Assembly: GCF_029222925.1 (NCBI RefSeq)
Contig: NZ_JARHUI010000001.1
Coordinates: 986 to 64,985 of the forward strand
Source: Algoriphagus sp. CAU 1675
GTDB lineage: Bacteria; Bacteroidota; Bacteroidia; Cytophagales; Cyclobacteriaceae
Direction: 5' to 3'
Length of the DNA: 64,000 nucleotides
This document shows, piece after piece, positions 30,288 to 36,957 of this stretch (the stretch's first letter is position 1; each line of letters begins with the position of its first letter). The notes below the pieces were generated by a model. The model was not told the origin of the DNA, ran no database searches, and worked only from the letters and a program-made list of their open reading frames with translations. The translations under genes were made by a program, and so were the position numbers.

Positions 30288-30298
30288 TCTTAATTCTA

Positions 30299-33200
30299 CT
30301 AAATAACTCTTCCGATTCGATCTATATCAACTTTTTGACATCTATCCTTAATCATAGTATTATCAATAGCTCTCTCTGCCTTATTTAATGCAGAGAATTC
30401 AACCTTATTCACAATAGGAGTTGATACATCATGTTTCACAAAAAAACATTGTGAGCCAGAAGAACTTACCATTTTATAAATCCTATCAACTTGATCTTTA
30501 GATAGTTTTTTGAGTTCTATGCTATTTAAATTCTCATCGGGTTCAGGTACATAAACCAATTCATTCGGAGAAAGGTGAAAAAGCAATTTATCCCCTATTT
30601 CATTAACTGAAGGTACTGGTCCTTCCCCTTGTTTTAGCCTTTCCATTACCACATTAAAAGGAATGGTTTCATAACTCCTCTTACCTTCCTCGTTTACATA
30701 AATTGCAAAGAACAAATTAGTCCCTTTGGCCGCTTCTACATATTTAGAGTCTTTATTTCCCCTGAAGCCAACCTGAAACTTATTGCCCTTGGGTTCAAAG
30801 GTGCGAACCTTATAGATCGGCTTATGGAATTTTCCATCATTAAGAATCTGGATGTTTTTATTCATATCCTCGATCCCTTCGGGAGTAAAAGCCAAGGTTT
30901 CAGCTGGAATGATTTTGCCTTTTTCGTCTTTTATACCTTCGTATTCAGCCAAATGCTTTAAAAGGATTTTTTTAATTCCTGTATCAGTTATCGAGTGTAT
31001 TTTCTTTTCGTTAAAAGAAGTGTCCAAATTCACCCTAGACGCTGCCAAACCCTCCTGGAAAAAGTAAACATCAAGCTTGGATATATCTCTGCCTTCAAAA
31101 CTGTTATTCCTGTCTTTGAAATATTTTAGCAAGAGCTTTTTATCGTAATTCAACTTGGTCAGTTCAGCAATCTTTTTCTTTAGACCTTTATCCAAAATGT
31201 TAACAGGATTATCCAAGGCCAAACTTAGACTTATTGATTTTACACCTCTCAATTTGACAAGACCTGAAACAGTATCCTTGTGAATGGGCTTTCTTATAGC
31301 CCAGGAATCTCCTTTTGTCTGCCTAGTCAATGACTTTATTGGATTTCCCTGGCTATCAAGCCTTAGCTTCCCCTCTTCATCTTTATAGCTAAGGTATTTA
31401 TTGCTCGCCTTATTAATAACTCTAAGATTTTGCTTGAAGCTGACCACAATTCGCTCCAGATTTTCCTTTGCTTCAAGAGTGAAGGAGTCCCATGGTTTGG
31501 AGAAAACCCATTCAAAATGCTCTTGGGAGTTACCGTTCTTTTTCTTGAAACAAAGTTTTTGTCTTAGATCAAATCTTCTCGACTGTTTTTCTTCTTTTCC
31601 TTTGTACTTCTTACCAAGCGCGTGTTCATTATTTAAATAATTCACATGATCTCTCGTTGCACAAGCAATTACTAATGCATCCAAGGCATGGTGCCTGTGA
31701 TCAATTCTTTTTTTCTGAAAGCCTTTTGCATATTCCAAAGGAACTGTTGGCAGGAATTTTTGGTGATTCTCATTCCAAGCCGTAAAAGCTGTGGTCCCTG
31801 TAAGTTTATTCATCCGTTCAAACCTTGGCAAAATCAACTCATTCCATACATCATTGAGCCCCCAATCTTGCTTAAGTGCAGTCGTAATTTTTCCATTTCC
31901 CGGAATAATGTTTTTGGAATTAAATCCAGTGTCATTTTCCTCAGACCTAACAATACAGGACAAGATGGATGTAATAAATTTACTGATGTACCGGGTATCA
32001 TTCATTTGTCTTTCGACCATCTGCTCGGGCAATTCATCCATCAAAAGTTTTCTTTTCTTAGTTGGATTCTTGGCGTAATTTTCTTGGATAAATGCCTTGT
32101 AGGCACTTTCCGAAAAAATCTCCACCTCTTCCCCAAATCCCAAGACAACTCTTTGTCCATGGAAGCTTTTAATAAACTCCATTCCCAATCTATTGTCTTT
32201 CAATTTATTGACTGCCGACTCACAAATTACTTTATTACTTAGGCTATCATCAAAATACCTGGATTGCGGAATGACATGCTCTATCTCATAAGCAGGGGTA
32301 AACAGCCTATTCAACGGAATAATTTTGCCTGTATATGGTGACCGGTACCTTTGTTCTAACCAAAGTTTATATCGCTGCAAATCAGATTTAGAAGGCTGGG
32401 CTGTCCTACTGATTTTGAGAATATCATCAGGCACCTCCACATTCGATTTTAAAACTCCCTCTTCATAAATTTTAAGGATTTCTTGCTGCATGGGGGAATA
32501 GGGCCTAACATTTTCCACATTAGGATCATGAAGCAGCTCCGCCAAAAGAGACTTTATCCTAAAGTTAGTGTTTTCATTTTCGGATATCTGATTGGTCAGT
32601 CTGGCACGTTGCCCAGCTGGATTTTTCATTTCCCTGCCTAATTCTACATGGATTTCATCAAAAAAGTCTTTTTGTCCATGTCCATACTTATCCCAAATAT
32701 CCTTTACCACTCTCAAGGTTTCCAGAACCACCTGCTCAACAATGGGATTTCTGAGCGAATGCTGCTTGAATTCCTGAATGAAATCTGTCATTTCAGCACT
32801 AGAATTCCATTTGATTAACTCTGAGGCTTCCGAATGGCGACCATAAACTACATAATTGGCAAACCAAACTGGCAAACCTTGGAAGTCCTCGAGCTCATTA
32901 AACTCTCTGGAAATCTCACGGACCTTGTCTTTAATATCCGGATCAAATTCCCCCGTAAGGATTTTTTCAATCCTTAGTTTGGAATAACTATCAATTAACT
33001 CCTCTCTCCAATTTTCACCGAATCGCATCAATGCTAGCAGCTTTTTTATGGCTTTAAGTGAATAAGAGGCATATTCACTCTTGTAAGGAGGGAACTTCTT
33101 GAAATTCTCCACAAATGAGTTGACCTCTATTCCGTTTTTGCGAGCAAACTTTCTGAGCGCTTTTTCAAATTCTAACTTGTCTGTAACTGAATAAACAATA

Positions 33201-34867
33201 TGCCAAAGTGATTCTTCAAACTCTTCAGTGTACTTGGCAAAATCAAACTCTTCAAGCCTTCCTAATCTTTTCAGAAATTCTGCTCTTGTACTATTTGAAG
33301 GGTACGTTTTAGAATCACCCGTTTCGGAATCAAAGACATAATTCCATCTAAACTTGGCAACTTCAGACTTAAGGTCTTTCCCTTTATATCCCTCAAGGGT
33401 CAAAAAGAAGGTCATTAATTTGCCGTAATCGATCTCGGCTTGGGTCATCAAATAATCCAAAAGCCTTTTAGTCTTTTCTAGAGTACCCATAAATTCCATG
33501 GTTACATCCGAATCATCCTCTTTTCGGATAATCCGAAGATTGGAGACCCACTGTAACAATCTAAATTCTTGAAACAAAGGATGAGACTTGGGAGCCACCT
33601 TGAAGGGAATAATCTTTTGTACTCCATCCTTTTCATAGGTTTTGAACTCCAAAGGACAGTTTGCTACGGTGGATTTTTGGCTTCGTAATGGTCTTTGATA
33701 AAAAATTATATCATTAATTATTAAATGAGCTAATTCTTTACTTTCAAGAAAATTCTGGTGTGAATGATTGTGTTTGTATAATTCTCTGATGCATTCCACC
33801 ATCAAATCAGCATCATTGAGTTCTGGATGAAACCTTTTTTGCGAAGCTAGAATTTGCTTCAGTTCATCTTTATAAAATTTACGCTCAATGGTCCTAACTA
33901 GCTTTCCCTTAATTTTTTGAGTCGGATCTGCTAAAAGGTTTTCAAAAATGAATTGCCCAACAGTTTTGGAGGAGTCTAGAATCTCCTTTTCGGTCTTTTT
34001 TTTTCTCAATCCCCAATCATCCTCATTTGGTGCCCGAAAACTTCTTTTTGGATTTCCCTCTTTGTCTAGTTTAGGATTTCCTTGATCATCAACATCTGTA
34101 GTGACGATAAAATCCCTTGTTTTTCCTAACCAATCATCCAAAGGAACTTTGCTAGATCTCCTGTAAATCCAGCCATTTTCGAGCCTTAATGAATACCATG
34201 TATCCCCCTTTTTATTTGGAGCCTCATCCACTTTGATATCCACTACTTTTAGTGAGTAAAATTCTTCGAGCTTATTTGGCTTTTCCTCTTCATTCTCCCC
34301 TCTAAGCTGATAATACCCTCGCTTTTGATTGAAGTTTAGAATTATCCATGCCAACTCCTCTTTTTCGATTCTCTCAGTTAACGCCTTCCTTCGCAAAAAA
34401 TAAATCGTCCAATCGTATGGGACTTTTTTATCACCGTCAACAAAACTTGGTTGATATATTTTGAATTCCTCAAGCATTTCCAAGAACGAAGACTTGAAAA
34501 GGAAATCTCCATTATTGTACGCAATCTTAGGCTCAGATTCTTCCAAAAACTTCCCTAATCTTTCCTGAAAATCGATCTGATCCGCGTAGTGCTTCGGTAA
34601 AAAACCAAGGACATTAAGAACTCGATGTAGGCGCTCTCTTCTCAAAAGATGACGTTCTCTCAGTCTCCTTACACTTCTCAGCCTCGTTCTTTCGGCGGTT
34701 TGGGAGACTGAATTTCCTTTATCAAAATCCCCCAGCACATCTTGACCCATAGGTATAATTCTAGAGCCCATTCCTAAAATATTACCATCCTTTTTTTCAA
34801 AGTCATTTTCAATAAGAGCCCAGCCTATTGAATTGGTCCCCAAATCCAATCCCAAAATCTTTTTCAT
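30299..34867 (-). CDS. cas9: CRISPR-associated endonuclease Cas9 (type II-C)
   Basis: The 1522-residue RNA-guided nuclease has all catalytic parts. RuvC-I is KKILGLDLGTNSIGWALIE (Asp8). The Arg-rich bridge helix is RTRLRSVRRLRERHLLRRER. RuvC-II is DEIHVELGREMKNP (about residue 742). HNH is YEIEHVIPQSRYFDDSLSNK (His at about 866), and RuvC-III is KRIDHRHHALDALVIACA (about 1059). It uses tracrRNA:crRNA to cut DNA next to a PAM, which cannot be read here. With no csn2 or cas4 beside it, the locus is II-C. It is large for that subtype. It leads an operon with the transposase, cas1 and cas2, and the tracrRNA promoter lies just upstream on the other strand. Confidence 0.98.
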   Translation of the reverse strand: MKKILGLDLGTNSIGWALIENDFEKKDGNILGMGSRIIPMGQDVLGDFDKGNSVSQTAERTRLRSVRRLRERHLLRRERLHRVLNVLGFLPKHYADQIDFQERLGKFLEESEPKIAYNNGDFLFKSSFLEMLEEFKIYQPSFVDGDKKVPYDWTIYFLRRKALTERIEKEELAWIILNFNQKRGYYQLRGENEEEKPNKLEEFYSLKVVDIKVDEAPNKKGDTWYSLRLENGWIYRRSSKVPLDDWLGKTRDFIVTTDVDDQGNPKLDKEGNPKRSFRAPNEDDWGLRKKKTEKEILDSSKTVGQFIFENLLADPTQKIKGKLVRTIERKFYKDELKQILASQKRFHPELNDADLMVECIRELYKHNHSHQNFLESKELAHLIINDIIFYQRPLRSQKSTVANCPLEFKTYEKDGVQKIIPFKVAPKSHPLFQEFRLLQWVSNLRIIRKEDDSDVTMEFMGTLEKTKRLLDYLMTQAEIDYGKLMTFFLTLEGYKGKDLKSEVAKFRWNYVFDSETGDSKTYPSNSTRAEFLKRLGRLEEFDFAKYTEEFEESLWHIVYSVTDKLEFEKALRKFARKNGIEVNSFVENFKKFPPYKSEYASYSLKAIKKLLALMRFGENWREELIDSYSKLRIEKILTGEFDPDIKDKVREISREFNELEDFQGLPVWFANYVVYGRHSEASELIKWNSSAEMTDFIQEFKQHSLRNPIVEQVVLETLRVVKDIWDKYGHGQKDFFDEIHVELGREMKNPAGQRARLTNQISENENTNFRIKSLLAELLHDPNVENVRPYSPMQQEILKIYEEGVLKSNVEVPDDILKISRTAQPSKSDLQRYKLWLEQRYRSPYTGKIIPLNRLFTPAYEIEHVIPQSRYFDDSLSNKVICESAVNKLKDNRLGMEFIKSFHGQRVVLGFGEEVEIFSESAYKAFIQENYAKNPTKKRKLLMDELPEQMVERQMNDTRYISKFITSILSCIVRSEENDTGFNSKNIIPGNGKITTALKQDWGLNDVWNELILPRFERMNKLTGTTAFTAWNENHQKFLPTVPLEYAKGFQKKRIDHRHHALDALVIACATRDHVNYLNNEHALGKKYKGKEEKQSRRFDLRQKLCFKKKNGNSQEHFEWVFSKPWDSFTLEAKENLERIVVSFKQNLRVINKASNKYLSYKDEEGKLRLDSQGNPIKSLTRQTKGDSWAIRKPIHKDTVSGLVKLRGVKSISLSLALDNPVNILDKGLKKKIAELTKLNYDKKLLLKYFKDRNNSFEGRDISKLDVYFFQEGLAASRVNLDTSFNEKKIHSITDTGIKKILLKHLAEYEGIKDEKGKIIPAETLAFTPEGIEDMNKNIQILNDGKFHKPIYKVRTFEPKGNKFQVGFRGNKDSKYVEAAKGTNLFFAIYVNEEGKRSYETIPFNVVMERLKQGEGPVPSVNEIGDKLLFHLSPNELVYVPEPDENLNSIELKKLSKDQVDRIYKMVSSSGSQCFFVKHDVSTPIVNKVEFSALNKAERAIDNTMIKDRCQKVDIDRIGRVI

Positions 34868-34871
34868 ATTT

Positions 34872-34904
34872 TTTGAAAAGTTGAAAGTTTAAAATCTATA
34901 TTAG
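34872..34904 (+). promoter_or_regulatory. Promoter of the tracrRNA
   Basis: TTTG (34872-34875) and TATATTAG (34897-34904) match the Bacteroidota -33 TTTG and -7 TAnnTTTG boxes (one mismatch), with a 21-bp gap. Transcription would start about 5-7 bases later, near 34910, within the anti-repeat. It lies just upstream of cas9, pointing away from it. Confidence 0.6.
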
Positions 34905-34909
34905 TGCTA

Positions 34910-35000
34910 CCATTTTGAAGCAATTCACAATAAGGATTATTCCGTTGTGAAAACATTTAAGAGAGCCCTGGTTGAAATTTTCAGCCAGGGTTGTCTTTTT
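34910..35000 (+). ncRNA. tracrRNA
   Basis: The anti-repeat at 34906-34930 (for example CCATTTTGAAGCAATTCACA) is complementary to the first half of the repeat, apart from one unpaired repeat base and a mismatch near its 5' end. A small hairpin GGA-TTAT-TCC (34934-34943) follows, like the nexus. A strong terminator comes next: ccctggttgaaa (34966-34977) / tttcagccaggg (34979-34990) and T-rich end 34991-35000. The 5' end is inferred from the promoter; the length is about 90 nt. It also fixes the direction of the array, which is + strand. Confidence 0.88.
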
Positions 35001-35159
35001 CTAGATCAAAAAGGAATTTCAAAATATCTCCAATAATCCCAAATTAAAATACCTTATATAGGGTATTTTAGATGTTTTTTAGGTAATAAATGAAATATTT
35101 CGGTCAATTTTTGTCAAAAAATTGAAATAGAAGATCAAAAGAACAATCTAATCTAGCTC
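35001..35159. other. AT-rich gap after the tracrRNA
   Basis: This 159-bp stretch is AT-rich and contains gtattttaggt-like runs. No ORF, promoter pair or hairpin stands out beyond the tracrRNA terminator. Confidence 0.4.
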
Positions 35160-35780
35160 TTAATAATACGAATTCACACAATAATCTGTGGGTCTATTTT
35201 GAGAAAACCCCCTTACATAAATCAAATAACTAGCTTCTAATAAACCCAGAAAATTCCTGTATTCCTGGAAAAAATATGCCCCTTGGCTATCATCCAAAAG
35301 GGTATCCGAAGAAATGGATTCATAAACTATCCTATTCCAACGCTTTACCCAACCTATACAGCTGTCCTGATCAAAAAATCCTTTTAGATACCGGAATGGG
35401 TTCTCAATGTCGGCCTCATCCAAATTTTTTGGAAGTAGCATAACCCAATCCTTCAAACCTGAGCCACTCGACAAATCCTTTTTCAAAATAAAATTCCTCC
35501 AGTCCGAGCTCGTAATTGATGGCTCATTTAAATTCTTGCTGAGGTATTCGGCCAGATAGATTAGTTGGATAAAATGCCCACCAAAATATAAGTGGCTATT
35601 GGCACTCAACCTCCCGAACTCCGGGGAACTTTTGAGGACATTCTCAAAAATTATTGACAACTCCTCTCTCCAGATTTTTAAAGTGCAAAAATCGCAGAAA
35701 AAATGATACAAGCCCTTTTCACAATCTTCTAGTTTCGTACAGGCAAAATTACTTTCCATCGTACTCAGGTAGTCTTCCAT
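35160..35780 (-). CDS. Hypothetical Cys-rich protein next to the CRISPR locus
   Basis: I do not recognise this protein, about 206 residues from the ATG at 35780 (MEDYLSTMESNFACTKLEDC) or 215 from 35807. Four cysteines near the N-terminus (CTKLEDC, then CDFC about nine residues later) could bind zinc. The rest is mostly helical, with LYFGGHFIQLIYLAEYLSKN, WRNFILKKDLSSGSGLKDWV and YRNFLGLLEASYLIYVRGFS. No membrane segment is visible. It runs in the same direction as cas9 but ends about 300 bp before it, with the tracrRNA between. A link to CRISPR is not shown. Confidence 0.72.
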   Translation of the reverse strand: MEDYLSTMESNFACTKLEDCEKGLYHFFCDFCTLKIWREELSIIFENVLKSSPEFGRLSANSHLYFGGHFIQLIYLAEYLSKNLNEPSITSSDWRNFILKKDLSSGSGLKDWVMLLPKNLDEADIENPFRYLKGFFDQDSCIGWVKRWNRIVYESISSDTLLDDSQGAYFFQEYRNFLGLLEASYLIYVRGFSQNRPTDYCVNSYY

Positions 35781-36120
35781 AACATTAAATTTAAAGATGA
35801 TTAGCATCCTAAGCTTCTATTGAATTTGACAACTATATCCTTCAAAATAGCAGTACCCGATTATGGGCTAATTCTAAGCCCTTCCTTTTGGCTACCTTGA
35901 TTTGAAATTTGTGAAAACGTGATTTCCGAATTAAGAGAGGGAAAGTCCATCTTTGGAATCTACCAAAACTGGAGCAATTCGGAACAGCTAAATAAAAAGC
36001 TCTATAGGATTTGGTGCAAAATCAATATTGCTTCTCTTTTGATGCTTATATTACTGTTATTGATATAAATATAAATTATTTTGTAGATATTTTGAAACAT
36101 TAAATAACTATTTTTCTACA
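35781..36120. other. Divergent intergenic region
   Basis: This 340-bp region lies between the Cys-rich gene and the HTH gene and must hold both promoters. The part nearest the HTH gene (36040-36110) is very AT-rich with repeated tattatt runs, but no convincing box pair was found. No ORF or stable hairpin was seen. Confidence 0.4.
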
Positions 36121-36540
36121 ATGTCGGAAATTGTCACAAGAATTGGGGAATATGCTTTTCGTACTAAAACCAGTATGCGAACAATAGAGGCTACAATTGG
36201 CTCAAGTAATGGAACCCTTTCCAAAGCAGTGGGGAATGACAAGGATGTCCAAACGAAATGGATTTCAAGATTCATAGAAAAGTATCCAGAAGTCAACCCA
36301 GTTTGGTTGCTAACAGGAAAAGGAGGCATGCTTAGAGATGAAAATTCTTTAGATGGAAATACGGTGGAAGAACCCCGGGAAGTTCTGCCTTCGAAAAGAA
36401 TCAATCAACAAAATTTGGAACTAATAGAGACCCTCAAGAAGCTGGTTGAATCTATGGAAGGGCAATTGCAGGATAAGGAGAGATTGATCCAGTTAAAGGA
36501 TAAAATAATTCAAGAGCTTAGGGAGGCAAAATTGAAATAA
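36121..36540 (+). CDS. Repressor-like HTH protein with C-terminal coiled coil
   Basis: The 139-residue protein has an N-terminal helix-turn-helix: IGEYAFRTKTSMRTIEATIG, then SSNGTLSKAVGNDKDVQT. The module WISRFIEKYPEVNPVWLLTG and KGGML follows, typical of phage-type repressors in Bacteroidota. The last 45 residues form a charged coiled coil (ETLKKLVESMEGQLQDKERL), likely for dimerisation. It could control the divergent Cys-rich gene or itself. There is no S24 peptidase domain. The degenerate mobile element at 36602 lies directly downstream. Confidence 0.8.
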   Translation: MSEIVTRIGEYAFRTKTSMRTIEATIGSSNGTLSKAVGNDKDVQTKWISRFIEKYPEVNPVWLLTGKGGMLRDENSLDGNTVEEPREVLPSKRINQQNLELIETLKKLVESMEGQLQDKERLIQLKDKIIQELREAKLK

Positions 36541-36601
36541 ATCAACTTCCAATGCTCCCATTAGTATCTTACAAAAATTAGGGAATTTGATTATCTGTAA
36601 T

Positions 36602-36779
36602 CCCGCCAAGGACACAAAGAAGTCCCCAAGGAAAGGTTTTTCTGATTTTTCAAGCATACTTGAACTTTATGTTTCCAAAACGGCCTAGAACCGAAAAAGA
36701 GTGATATCTAACCTATAGGGAACAAAAAAGCCATTTTCTTTGCGCCATACTTTGCGCTTTTTGCGCCTTTGCGGTAAGA
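36602..36779. repeat. Degenerate inverted-repeat element related to the GxxExxY element
   Basis: The left end ccgccaaggacacaaagaag and the right end tgcgccatactttgcgctt followed by tttgcgcctttgcggtaag are imperfectly inverted. They resemble the ACCGCAAAG...GCGCAAAG ends of the element at 42471-43007. The 100 bp between them contains no gene. Confidence 0.6.
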
Positions 36780-36902
36780 AAACAAGTAGATGAATGAAAA
36801 CCAAATTAGGCCCGATTTGGATTTTTAGCTTGTCTCCACTCTCTCTTACCTAGAAACCGGCAATAAAGCCGATATGCATAAAAGGGAATTAGAAAACCCG
36901 AA

Positions 36903-36937
36903 AAAACAAAAAAGGCCCCCAAATTGGGGGCCTTTTC
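36903..36937 (-). terminator. Intrinsic terminator of the TonB receptor gene
   Basis: The stem aaaaggccccc / gggggcctttt with a short AT loop is preceded on the + strand by A's, giving a T-tract on the - strand. It follows the stop of the receptor gene. Confidence 0.85.
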
Positions 36938-36957
36938 ATTATTTACTTTTCTATCTT

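Larger units (their letters stand above)
36541..36957. other. Intergenic region with a repeat remnant and a terminator
   Basis: This 417-bp region follows the HTH gene. It holds the degenerate inverted-repeat element (36602-36779) and the TonB gene terminator (36903-36937). No ORF of interest was seen between them. Confidence 0.5.

Noticed and set aside
30056-30388. + strand open frame over the transposase start and the cas9 end
   Set aside because: It is antisense to two clear genes; its first residues come from the REP palindrome.
36121-36540. Prophage remnant around the repressor-like gene
   Set aside because: No integrase, terminase or structural gene lies near, so the HTH protein alone does not make a prophage.
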